Source: G963676095 sp963676095
GTDB taxonomy: Bacteria; Bacteroidota; Bacteroidia; Bacteroidales; Prolixibacteraceae
Direction: 5' to 3'
DNA: 64,000 nt
NCBI GenBank assembly: GCA_963676095.1
Contig: OY781040.1
Span: forward strand, 1,240,001 to 1,304,000
A program made the position numbers and the translations under genes. This document shows positions 7,951-16,442 of the stretch, in pieces (the first letter of the stretch is position 1; every line of letters starts with the position of its first letter). Below the pieces are notes generated by a model that saw nothing but the letters and a program-made list of their open reading frames with translations, made no database searches and was not told the DNA's origin.

Positions 7951-9450
7951 ATGAGCGATAGATTGTACATTTTTGACACCACACTGAGAGACGGTGAACA
8001 AGTTCCGGGGTGTCAGCTGAACACGGTTGAAAAAATTGAAGTGGCCAAAGCGCTGGAAGAACTGGGCGTCGATATTATCGAAGCTGGGTTTCCAATTTCC
8101 AGCCCGGGCGACTTTAAATCGGTAGTAGAGATTTCAAAAGCGGTTACATGGCCAACAATCTGTGCCCTTACCCGCGCAGTGGAGAAAGACATCGATGTTG
8201 CAGCAGAAGCTCTAAAACAGGCCAAGAAAGGACGCATCCACACAGGCATCGGCACATCATATTACCACATCCATTACAAGCTAAACTCCAATCCTGATGA
8301 AATTCTCGAAAGGGCTGTCAAAGCTGTAAAATACGCAAAGAAATATGTTGAAGATGTTGAATTTTATGCCGAAGATGCAGGCCGTACCGAAAACGAATAC
8401 CTGGCCCGCATGATAGAAGCGGTTATCAAAGCCGGGGCAACAGTAGTCAACATCCCTGACACAACAGGTTATACCCTACCCTACGAGTTCGGAGAAAAAA
8501 TAAAGTATCTGATCGACAATGTCAAAGGAATTGAAAACGCTATTATTTCCACACACTGCCATAACGACCTGGGAATGGCCACAGCCAATACGATCTCGGG
8601 GATCATCAACGGGGCCAGACAAGCAGAGGTAACCATGAACGGAATTGGTGAACGTGCAGGGAACACATCGCTGGAGGAAGTTGTGATGACGTTGAAAAGC
8701 CGTCATAAAGTGCTTAATATCGACACCAACATCAATACAAAAAACATCTACAAAACCAGCAGGATGGTTTCGAACCTGATGAATATGCCTGTTCAGCCGA
8801 ACAAAGCCATCGTGGGAAGAAATGCATTTGCACATTCATCCGGGATCCATCAGGACGGCGTACTAAAGAACCGTGAAAATTACGAAATTATCGACCCGAA
8901 GGAAGTCGGCATCAATGAATCATCGATCCTGCTGACAGCCCGTAGCGGAAGGGCTGCCTTAAAGCACAGGCTGGAAGCCATGGGATACCAGTTGTCTCAG
9001 GAAAAGCTGGACAGCATCTATGAAAAGTTTCTGGAACTCGCCGATCGGAAGAAAGATATCCGCGACGACGATGTTGCCCTGCTGGTCGGCGATGCACATA
9101 AAAAGGAACGGCGTATTAAACTGGATTACCTCCAGGTCGTTACCGGGAACTCGTTAATCCCGATGGCTACTGTAAGGCTCGATATTGCCGGAGAAAAATT
9201 CGATGCCACGTCGGCTGGGAACGGTCCTGTCGATGCAGCCATCAAGGCCGTGAAACAAATTATACGCAGGCACGTAACTCTTGAAGAATTTCTGATCCAG
9301 GCCATCACCAAAGGTAGCGACGACGTCGGAAAAGTACATATGGAACTCGACTTTGAAGGGGTAAAATATTTTGGCTTCGGGGCCAATACCGATATTATAA
9401 CCGCTTCGGTTGAAGCGTTCCTTGATGCAGTAAATACCATTAAAGTATGA
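7951..9450 (+). CDS. leuA: 2-isopropylmalate synthase
   Basis: 499 residues. It condenses acetyl-CoA with 2-oxoisovalerate, the first committed step of leucine synthesis. The N-terminal TIM barrel has FDTTLRDGEQVPGCQL (metal-binding Asp and catalytic Arg, residues 8-23), the active-site STHCHNDLGMATANT metal motif (His-x-His), and NGIGERAGNTSLEEVV. The C-terminal roughly 120 residues form the LeuA dimer domain that senses leucine. The length suits the Bacteroidota/E. coli long form. It is the first gene of the leu unit, directly under the Leu/Ile attenuator, and is followed by leuC after 97 bases. Confidence 0.94.
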   Translation: MSDRLYIFDTTLRDGEQVPGCQLNTVEKIEVAKALEELGVDIIEAGFPISSPGDFKSVVEISKAVTWPTICALTRAVEKDIDVAAEALKQAKKGRIHTGIGTSYYHIHYKLNSNPDEILERAVKAVKYAKKYVEDVEFYAEDAGRTENEYLARMIEAVIKAGATVVNIPDTTGYTLPYEFGEKIKYLIDNVKGIENAIISTHCHNDLGMATANTISGIINGARQAEVTMNGIGERAGNTSLEEVVMTLKSRHKVLNIDTNINTKNIYKTSRMVSNLMNMPVQPNKAIVGRNAFAHSSGIHQDGVLKNRENYEIIDPKEVGINESSILLTARSGRAALKHRLEAMGYQLSQEKLDSIYEKFLELADRKKDIRDDDVALLVGDAHKKERRIKLDYLQVVTGNSLIPMATVRLDIAGEKFDATSAGNGPVDAAIKAVKQIIRRHVTLEEFLIQAITKGSDDVGKVHMELDFEGVKYFGFGANTDIITASVEAFLDAVNTIKV

Positions 9451-9547
9451 TTGTCAGGATCAAAACAAATTGAAATAAATTCAAAAAAAAAGATCCTGGA
9501 CCTGTAACACAGCAACGTTGACCGGTCCGGGTTGAAAAGTAAGACAA

Positions 9548-10948
9548 ATGGAAGCAAAAACATTATTTGACAAAATTTGGGACGCCCATGTTGTGAAAGA
9601 AGTAGAGGGAGGCCCCAATGTATTGTACATCGACCGCCACTTCATACACGAGGTGACAAGCCCTGTTGCATTTTTAGGACTGAAAAACCGGGGACTGAAA
9701 GTCTTTCGTCCTGACCAGACTACGGCAACACCCGATCACAACGTGCCTACCTTGAACCAGAATATGAGCATTGTTGATGAGCTTTCACGCAACCAAGTGG
9801 AAAAATTACGAAAAAACTGTGAAGAATATGGGATTACACATTACGGGCTCGGAAATGACGGGCACGGTGTGGTCCATATCATTGGCCCGGAAATGGGACT
9901 TACCCAGCCGGGGATGACCATTGTTTGCGGCGATAGCCATACCTCTACTCACGGCGCGTTCGGGGCTATTGCATTTGGAATCGGTACCAGCGAAGTAGAA
10001 ATGGTACTGGCCAGCCAATGCATCATGCAGCCAAAACCTAAAAAGATGCGTATTACCATCGATGGCGAATTGAAAAAAGGAGTCACAGCCAAAGATGTTG
10101 TTCTTTATATTATCTCGCAGATATCAACGAGCGGAGGAACAGGCCACTTTGTTGAATTTGCAGGGTCTGCGATCCAGAGCCTGACCATGGAAGGACGTAT
10201 GACTGTTTGTAACATGAGCATCGAATGCGGCGCCCGTGGCGGGATGATCGCTCCTGATGAAACAACCATCAGTTACATCAAAGGACGTAAATTCGCGTCC
10301 AGAGGGGAAGATTGGGACAAAGCTGTCGCCTACTGGCAAACGCTCAAATCGGACGAAGGAGCCCTATTCGATATGGAATATCATTTCGACGCTGCCGGTA
10401 TCGAACCCATGATTACATACGGGACTAACCCGGGAATGGGGATAGCCATATCGAACAGCATTCCAACAGGAAACGACCTGGACGGAACGGACAAGACAAC
10501 TTTCCTGAAATCATTAAAATACATGAATTTTCAACCGGGTGATGCCATGAAAGGGAAAAAAGTGGATTACGTCTTCCTGGGAAGTTGCACCAATGGCCGC
10601 ATCGAGGATTTCCGTGCATTCGCACAGTTTGTAAAGGGTAAGAAAAAGGCAGACAATGTGACGGTATGGCTTGTACCCGGATCGAAATCGGTAGAACAGC
10701 AAATAGTTGCAGAAGGACTCGACAAAATTTTCGAAGCAGCCGGAATGGCGTTACGCCAACCAGGATGCTCTGCCTGCCTGGCCATGAATGACGATAAGAT
10801 CCCTGAAGGAAAATATGCCGTATCGACATCGAACCGTAACTTTGAAGGCCGTCAGGGACCGGGTGCACGTACTTTGCTTGCCAGCCCGATAACTGCTGCA
10901 GCCGCTGCTGTAACAGGTGTTATCACCGACCCGAGAGAACTGATGTAA
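9548..10948 (+). CDS. leuC: 3-isopropylmalate dehydratase, large subunit
   Basis: 466 residues, a normal LeuC of the aconitase superfamily. With LeuD it isomerises 2-isopropylmalate to 3-isopropylmalate. The [4Fe-4S] cysteines are visible in VFLGSCTNGRIED (first) and PGCSACLAMN (second and third), and substrate-loop motifs CGDSHTSTHGAFGAIAFGIG and RGGMIAPDETT are intact. In related organisms this heterodimer also isomerises citramalate, which fits the citramalate synthase gene nearby. It is followed by leuD 37 bases downstream. Confidence 0.96.
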   Translation: MEAKTLFDKIWDAHVVKEVEGGPNVLYIDRHFIHEVTSPVAFLGLKNRGLKVFRPDQTTATPDHNVPTLNQNMSIVDELSRNQVEKLRKNCEEYGITHYGLGNDGHGVVHIIGPEMGLTQPGMTIVCGDSHTSTHGAFGAIAFGIGTSEVEMVLASQCIMQPKPKKMRITIDGELKKGVTAKDVVLYIISQISTSGGTGHFVEFAGSAIQSLTMEGRMTVCNMSIECGARGGMIAPDETTISYIKGRKFASRGEDWDKAVAYWQTLKSDEGALFDMEYHFDAAGIEPMITYGTNPGMGIAISNSIPTGNDLDGTDKTTFLKSLKYMNFQPGDAMKGKKVDYVFLGSCTNGRIEDFRAFAQFVKGKKKADNVTVWLVPGSKSVEQQIVAEGLDKIFEAAGMALRQPGCSACLAMNDDKIPEGKYAVSTSNRNFEGRQGPGARTLLASPITAAAAAVTGVITDPRELM

Positions 10949-10985
10949 TTTATTATTGATTTTTTGGTTATTTATAAATAAAAAA

Positions 10986-11570
10986 ATGGCTTACGATAAA
11001 TTTTCAAAAATAGTATCCCCGGCAGTACCACTGCCAATAGAGAATGTCGATACAGACCAGATCATCCCGGCCCGCTTTCTGAAAGCAGTTGAGCGAAAGG
11101 GATTCGGAGATAACCTTTTCAGGGACTGGCGCTACAGCAAGAATAATCAGCCAGTCCCGGAGTTCGCACTGAATGACACAAAATATTCCGGAGAAATCCT
11201 GGTGAGTGGAAAAAACTTCGGGAGCGGATCCAGCCGCGAACATGCAGCATGGGCTTTGTACGATTACGGCTTTCGCGTGGTCGTTTCCAGCTTCTTTGCC
11301 GATATCTTCAAGGGAAACGCCCTGAACAACGGCCTCCTGCCGGTTGTAGTAACACCACCTTTTCTTCAAAAAATATTCAATGAAATAGAAAAGGACAATA
11401 CCTCTGCCTTTGAGGTCGACCTTGAAAAGCAAACATTCACCATCCTTTCGACCGGTGAATCGGAAACATTCGAGATCAATCCGTACAAAAAGCACTGTCT
11501 CCAAAACGGACTGGACGATATAGATTATCTTGTCAGTATGAAGGAAGAAATTACAGCTTTTGAAAAATAA
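10986..11570 (+). CDS. leuD: 3-isopropylmalate dehydratase, small subunit
   Basis: 194 residues from the ATG at 10986. The frame is open to 10956, but the extra ten residues do not look like LeuD, whereas MAYDKFSKIVSPAVPLPIENV matches the family start (given here only as positions 1-20 and on). It forms the swivelling domain of isopropylmalate isomerase: VDTDQIIPARFLK (residues 20-32) and the aconitase-type loop GKNFGSGSSREHAAWAL are present. A strong terminator-like hairpin follows at 11579-11620, before the citramalate synthase gene. Confidence 0.94.
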   Translation: MAYDKFSKIVSPAVPLPIENVDTDQIIPARFLKAVERKGFGDNLFRDWRYSKNNQPVPEFALNDTKYSGEILVSGKNFGSGSSREHAAWALYDYGFRVVVSSFFADIFKGNALNNGLLPVVVTPPFLQKIFNEIEKDNTSAFEVDLEKQTFTILSTGESETFEINPYKKHCLQNGLDDIDYLVSMKEEITAFEK

Positions 11571-11578
11571 GAGTATGT

Positions 11579-11620
11579 AAAAGCAGGAAAGGCGGAAGAT
11601 CCGGCTGTTTCCTGCTTTTT
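11579..11620 (+). terminator. intrinsic terminator between leuD and cimA
   Basis: AAAAGCAGGAAA (11579-11590) and TTTCCTGCTTTT (11608-11619) form a twelve-pair perfect stem with a 17-base loop, followed by TCTTT. It lies nine bases after the leuD stop, so cimA-leuB may be partly uncoupled from leuACD. No leader peptide or competing helix was seen here. A second inverted repeat, GAACATG (11663-11669)/CATGTTC (11681-11687), lies between this hairpin and cimA and might be an operator. Confidence 0.75.
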
Positions 11621-11714
11621 CTTTCCGGGAAAAAAGACAAACGCTTTGGGAGCCGGAGTAATGAACATGTTGCATTCTGGCATGTTCTATCTGAATATTA
11701 ACAACAAAAATTAA

Positions 11715-13301
11715 ATGACGGGAAAACTTGTGGCAATAGAAAATCAACAGCTCTGCATCATGGATACAACCCTAAGGGATGGCGAACAAACCTCGGGAGT
11801 CTCTTTTGCGGAAACGGAAAAACTAAGCGTTGCAAAAGTCCTTCTCGAGGATGTCCGGGTCGACCGGATCGAGATTGCTTCTGCCCGGGTTTCGGATGGA
11901 GAATTCAATGCTGCACGGCAGATCATGCAATGGGCAAAAGAGAGAGGTCATCTCGATAGGGTCGAAATACTTGGATTTGTAGACGGAGGAAGTTCTATCG
12001 ACTGGATTAACAGGGCTGGAGGAAAAGTATTGAACTTGCTTTGCAAAGGGTCATACAAGCATGTAACCCAGCAGTTGCGCAAAAGTCCCGGGGAGCATAT
12101 TGCTGACATTCAAAAATCAGTTGACTATGCAACCCGGTTAGGGATTATGGTCAACGTATATCTGGAGGACTGGTCCAACGGAATGAGGAATTCAAGGGAT
12201 TACGTGCACCTCATGATCAGCAACCTGAAACAAATGAATATCCGGCGTATTATGTTACCAGATACGCTGGGCATTCTGAACCCGGACGAGACATACGATT
12301 TCTGCAAAGAAATGATAGAAACATATCCCGATGTGACGTTTGATTTTCACGCCCATAATGATTATGACCTGTCCATTGCCAATGTATTCCATGCCATAAA
12401 AGCAGGAATCCGCTGTGTACACACTACCGTAAACGGGTTGGGAGAAAGGGCAGGCAATGCACCACTGTCAAGCGTGATCGCAACCATAAAAGATCACCTT
12501 CATATGCAAACCCAGGTAAATGAAAGCAGGCTGAACCGGGTATCGAAACTGGTCGAAAGTTTCTCCGGGATACGAATACCGACGAATAAACCATTGATAG
12601 GAGAATTTGTATTCACGCAGTGTAGCGGGGTCCATGCCGATGGTGATAACAAAAACAATCTTTACTTTAACGATTTATTGCCGGAGCGCTTCGGAAGGAC
12701 AAGGACCTATGCCCTTGGAAAAACATCGGGAAAGGCAAATATTAGAGCCAATCTGGAGGAAGTAGGGATACAGCTTTCGCAGGAGGACCTGAAAAAAGTT
12801 ACAGAAAGGGTGATTTCTCTGGGCGATCACAAAGAAATGGTTACGATCGAGGACCTTCCCTATATTGTTGCCGATGTATTACAGGAGAGTATTGAACAAA
12901 AAATTGCTATAAACAATTATGTCCTTTCACATGCCATGGGATTAAAACCATCGGCCACACTGAGCATCGAAATCCAGGGTAAATCCTACGAGTCGTCAGC
13001 GTCAGGCGACGGACAATATGATGCCTTCATGAACGCGCTAAAAAATATCTACAGAAAATTAAAAAAACCATTTCCAAAACTTTTGGACTACACGGTTACA
13101 ATACCTCCGGGAGGAAAAACAGACGCCCTTGTCGAAACAGTGATTATCTGGGACCTCAACCGTGAATTCAAGACCAGGGGACTGGCTCCTGATCAGACAG
13201 CAGCAGCGATCAAGGCTACACTTAGAATGCTCAACCTGATCGAGATAAATCAAAACATAAAAAAACCAGAAGATACTCAAAAACAGGATATAATACTTTG
13301 A
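11715..13301 (+). CDS. cimA: probable (R)-citramalate synthase (LeuA/CimA family)
   Basis: 528 residues, a second member of the isopropylmalate/citramalate synthase family. The TIM barrel begins with IMDTTLRDGEQTSG (residues 15-28), the metal motif is FDFHAHNDYDLSIAN, and NGLGERAGNAPLSSV is intact. A C-terminal LeuA-type regulatory domain is present (about residues 400-500). It is clearly different from leuA at 7951 and resembles the CimA-type subfamily, which joins pyruvate and acetyl-CoA to give citramalate for isoleucine. No threonine deaminase gene is in this window, and the leu leader carries Ile codons, both consistent with this role. A second isopropylmalate or homocitrate synthase cannot be excluded. 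Confidence 0.75.
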   Translation: MTGKLVAIENQQLCIMDTTLRDGEQTSGVSFAETEKLSVAKVLLEDVRVDRIEIASARVSDGEFNAARQIMQWAKERGHLDRVEILGFVDGGSSIDWINRAGGKVLNLLCKGSYKHVTQQLRKSPGEHIADIQKSVDYATRLGIMVNVYLEDWSNGMRNSRDYVHLMISNLKQMNIRRIMLPDTLGILNPDETYDFCKEMIETYPDVTFDFHAHNDYDLSIANVFHAIKAGIRCVHTTVNGLGERAGNAPLSSVIATIKDHLHMQTQVNESRLNRVSKLVESFSGIRIPTNKPLIGEFVFTQCSGVHADGDNKNNLYFNDLLPERFGRTRTYALGKTSGKANIRANLEEVGIQLSQEDLKKVTERVISLGDHKEMVTIEDLPYIVADVLQESIEQKIAINNYVLSHAMGLKPSATLSIEIQGKSYESSASGDGQYDAFMNALKNIYRKLKKPFPKLLDYTVTIPPGGKTDALVETVIIWDLNREFKTRGLAPDQTAAAIKATLRMLNLIEINQNIKKPEDTQKQDIIL

Positions 13302-13312
13302 ACCATACAAAA

Positions 13313-14377
13313 ATGAAACTTAAATTAGCTGTTCTCCCCGGCGACGGGATTGGTCCTGAGATTATCGAACAGGCCATGAAATCAGTAAAAGCTATTGCTG
13401 AAAAATTTAATCACGAGCTTGAATACGAATATGGATTGACGGGTGCAACTGCGATTGACCAGGTAGGTGAACCTTACCCGGACGAGACTCATGAACTTTG
13501 CATGAAATCGGACGCAGTTCTTTTCGGAGCCATCGGTGACCCCAAATACGACAATAACCCAAAGGCAAAAGTACGCCCGGAACAAGGGCTGCTCGGAATG
13601 CGCAAAAAACTCGGTCTCTATGCCAATATACGTCCGGTCGAAACATTCGAGTCGTTGCTTCATAAATCGCCCTTGCGCAGAGAACTTGTAGAAGGGGCCA
13701 ACTTTGTCGCAATACGTGAACTTACCGGAGGTATTTACTTCGGGGAAAAAGGAAGAAAAGACAATGGCAATACAGCTTTTGATACCTGTACCTATTCCAG
13801 GGAAGAAATAGAACGCATATTAAAGCTCGGGTACGAATTTGCCATGAAGCGTAATAAAAAACTTACGGTTGTCGATAAAGCCAATGTACTCGAAAGTTCC
13901 CGCCTCTGGAGAGAAGTGGCCCAGGAAATGGCACCTTCATTTCCCGAAGTGAAAACCGAATATATGTTTGTCGACAATGCAGCCATGCAGATTATCCAAT
14001 GGCCGAAAAATTTCGATGTAATGGTCACTGAAAATATGTTCGGAGATATTCTGACTGACGAAGCCAGTGTAATTACGGGATCCCTTGGGTTACTTCCCTC
14101 TGCTTCTATCGGGATCCATACTTCCGTTTTCGAACCAATACACGGATCATATCCACAGGCGGCGGGTAAGAACATCGCCAATCCAATTGCAACAATTCTG
14201 TCGGCAGCCATGATGTTTGAATATGCTTTTAACCTGATCGAAGAAGGAGCATTAATCCGTAAGGCCGTTGCCGCATCGATGACAGAAGGAATAGTAACGC
14301 AGGATATTGCCGAAGGAGAGGCTTACAAAACATCCGAAGTCGGAGATTGGATAGCTGCATGGATTGCAAATGCCTAA
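13313..14377 (+). CDS. leuB: 3-isopropylmalate dehydrogenase
   Basis: 354 residues from ATG 13313. A TTG at 13298 is in frame, overlapping the cimA stop, but ATG is the better start. It oxidatively decarboxylates 3-isopropylmalate with NAD+. Seen in the sequence: LAVLPGDGIGPEIIEQ, the RPEQGLLGMRKKLGLYANIRP substrate arginines (residues about 90-110), the VDKANVLESSRLWREV helix, the metal/substrate region NMFGDILTDEAS, and the NAD site EPIHGSYPQAAGKNIANP. It is the last gene of the branched-chain locus, 12 bases after cimA. The enzyme may also handle erythro-3-methylmalate from the citramalate route. Confidence 0.95.
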   Translation: MKLKLAVLPGDGIGPEIIEQAMKSVKAIAEKFNHELEYEYGLTGATAIDQVGEPYPDETHELCMKSDAVLFGAIGDPKYDNNPKAKVRPEQGLLGMRKKLGLYANIRPVETFESLLHKSPLRRELVEGANFVAIRELTGGIYFGEKGRKDNGNTAFDTCTYSREEIERILKLGYEFAMKRNKKLTVVDKANVLESSRLWREVAQEMAPSFPEVKTEYMFVDNAAMQIIQWPKNFDVMVTENMFGDILTDEASVITGSLGLLPSASIGIHTSVFEPIHGSYPQAAGKNIANPIATILSAAMMFEYAFNLIEEGALIRKAVAASMTEGIVTQDIAEGEAYKTSEVGDWIAAWIANA

Positions 14378-14430
14378 TCAGAAAGCACTAAAACTCAAGA
14401 GAACCTGGGTCACAAACAAAGTGGACAGGC

Positions 14431-14501
14431 CGTAGAGCACAGAAAGCAGACAAATGCCCCCAGGAACCGGGAAAAAGTGTCTGCCCTCCCTGTGCTCTAT
14501 G
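14431..14501 (+). repeat. long imperfect inverted repeat downstream of leuB
   Basis: TAGAGCACAG (14433-14442) and CTGTGCTCTA (14490-14499) are perfectly complementary, and the pair extends by C-G and G-U to 14431/14501. After an internal loop, GCAGACA (14446-14452) pairs with TGTCTGC (14478-14484). The central loop carries CCC and GGG runs that could pair further. There is no U-tract, so it is not a standard terminator. It could be an mRNA 3' stabilising structure, a small RNA or a dispersed palindromic repeat. Confidence 0.6.
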
Positions 14502-14811
14502 TATTCGGTCCTCATTCCTTCCCAAAATCTTAAAATTCAGAACTCCGGGCACCCTTCCCTCCCGATGCAACCCGCTTATTGTTCAGATGCGGCAAAACGT
14601 TAGAGATATACCGCTTAAAATGTCTGAAAATATGTCAGTCAAAAACGAACCTTATTTCCTTAAATCGGTATAAAACCTCAAAAAAAGGATTAAATAACAA
14701 ACAGGGGGGTGGCCTAAATTTTATTGGTTATCAAATGGGTGCCTCTCTCTTCTGACAAATTGCTGTTAAAACTTGTTAAACATTACAAATGAATGAAAAA
14801 GACTAAAACTC

Positions 14812-14826
14812 TGGCACTTTTTATGC
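14812..14826 (+). promoter_or_regulatory. candidate sigma-54 promoter before htrA
   Basis: TGGCAC (14812-14817), five T residues, then ATGC (14823-14826) match the -24/-12 consensus TGGCAC-N5-TTGC except for one base, with the exact GG-N10-GC spacing. Transcription would start near 14838, giving a leader of about 50 bases to the htrA ATG. No enhancer-binding regulator is encoded in the window. Confidence 0.4.
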
Positions 14827-14888
14827 GTTATCTTTATCGTTCAAAAAAGTGAAGCATTAATCAATTTGGAATATAAAATATTTTTGCC

Positions 14889-16336
14889 ATGAAAGATTTG
14901 AGAAAAGTAAGCTTAACAGTTATCATTGCACTGGGCAGTGCTTTTATCGCTTTGTGGGTATACACACACTACTTTGATGATCCGCGGGTTGTAACAATTG
15001 ATGAAAAACCAAACATGCAATACACAAGCCTCCCTTCAGCACCACAGGGACAGGCTCCTGATTTAACCTACGCCGCCGAAAGTTCTGTTCATGCTGTAGT
15101 CCATGTAATGGTTACATCCAAGGAAACAGTACAAACATACGGGAACCCGTTTTTTGATTTCTTCTACGGGGACCGGTTTCAGAGACAGCAGCCGCAGATC
15201 AGGCAGGGTGCAGGTTCCGGAGTAATTATATCATCTGACGGATATATTGTAACCAATAATCATGTTATCGACGACGCCGACGACATAAAGGTTATATTGA
15301 ACGACAAAAGGGAATTCAAAGCAAAATTGATTGGGACAGATGAAACGACAGATGTCGCCCTTCTAAAAATAGATGCAGATAATCTGCCAACAATCAAATT
15401 TGGTAATTCAGATGCCCTTAAGCTTGGAGAATGGGTCCTGGCTGTCGGGAACCCGTTTAATCTGACATCAACAGTCACGGCAGGTATAGTCAGCGCCAAA
15501 AGCCGTAATATAGGCATTAATTCTTCTGAGATGAGCATCGAATCATTCATACAGACCGATGCAGCTGTAAACCCGGGAAACAGTGGAGGTGCTTTGGTCA
15601 ATATGAACGGGGAACTGGTCGAATAAATACGGCTATTGCATCCCAAACCGGTTCCTATAGCGGATACTCTTTTGCCATCCCGTCAGCTATAGTGCAAAAG
15701 GTCGTAGCAGACCTGAAGCAATACGGACAGGTACAACGTGCAATCCTTGGGGTCAGCATCAGTGATGTCAACGCTGAAACAGCCAAAAAATTCGGATTGG
15801 ACAAGATTGAAGGCGTATATGTTGTCGAAGTTTCAGGCGACAGTGGAGCTAAAGAGGCTGGTATCGAGAAAGGAGATGTAATTCTTAATGTTGATGATGT
15901 TCCCGTTAACTCACCTTCCCAGTTACAGGAACAAATAGGGAAACATCATCCCGGAGATGTTGTAAAAGTTTTGGTAAAAAGAGATAATAAACCGAAACAA
16001 TTTAAAGTAACCCTCCGTAACATGCACGGAGATACAAAAATTATAAAGACTGACGACAATGAATTCCTGGGAGCGAAGTTCGAGAATATCACAAAAGAAG
16101 ATATGTATAATCTCAGGATTAATAATGGTATAAAAATTGTTGAACTGAACAAGGGAAAATTGAAAGATGCAGGACTCAAAACAGGTTTTATTATCACTTA
16201 TGTGAACAAGCAGCCGGTCAATGGGGTTTATGATTTCGAAAAGATTGTTAAAAAATCCGAAGGAGGAATCCTGATTGAAGGAGTTTATCCGAATGGCGAA
16301 CGTGCATACTTCGTTTTTGGCGCAGGAAACAATTAA
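14889..16336 (+). pseudogene. degQ: HtrA/DegQ-type periplasmic serine protease, frameshifted
   Basis: The first frame (14889-15626, 245 aa) has an N-terminal membrane/signal segment and the whole trypsin-like catalytic triad: His125 in TNNHVID, Asp155 in TDVALLKID, Ser232 in NPGNSGGAL. It then stops at TAA 15624-15626. Homologues read GELVGINTAIASQTG here, and that text resumes one frame back as INTAIASQTGSYSGYSFAIPS. The remainder (to 16336) holds two PDZ domains: about YGQVQRAILGV onward, and NEFLGAKFENI onward. A single missing base, most simply a G beside 15621, explains everything. No slippery heptamer is present. The lesion is either a recent mutation or a sequence error. The intact enzyme would degrade misfolded envelope proteins. 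It lies 106 bases before rpoD. Confidence 0.88.
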
Positions 16337-16390
16337 AAGTTTTCTAAAAATTAACAAGTTGAGCACGTTTCATGGATTTAAATTATATAG

Positions 16391-16422
16391 TTTGAATAAT
16401 TGACTACAAAAGTCTATATTTG
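16391..16422 (+). promoter_or_regulatory. promoter of rpoD
   Basis: TTTG (16391-16394), a 20-base spacer, and TATATTTG (16415-16422) form a textbook Bacteroidota primary promoter. It ends 20 bases before the rpoD start. Confidence 0.75.
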
Positions 16423-16442
16423 CACGATTTTTTTAGAAGGGT

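Larger units (their letters stand above)
14378..14888 (+). other. intergenic region between leuB and htrA
   Basis: About 510 bases without a credible gene. It holds a long hairpin (14431-14501), a G6 tract near 14704, and a possible sigma-54 promoter at 14812-14826. The rest is AT-rich and shows nothing recognisable. Confidence 0.6.

Noticed and set aside
11004..11747. 247-codon open frame on the minus strand
   Set aside because: It lies antisense to leuD and the following spacer, runs through the terminator hairpin, and its translation is Phe/Cys-rich without family features. It is a shadow.
15615..15630. Programmed -1 frameshifting in htrA
   Set aside because: No X-XXY-YYZ slippery heptamer and no clear downstream pseudoknot; a missing base fits better.
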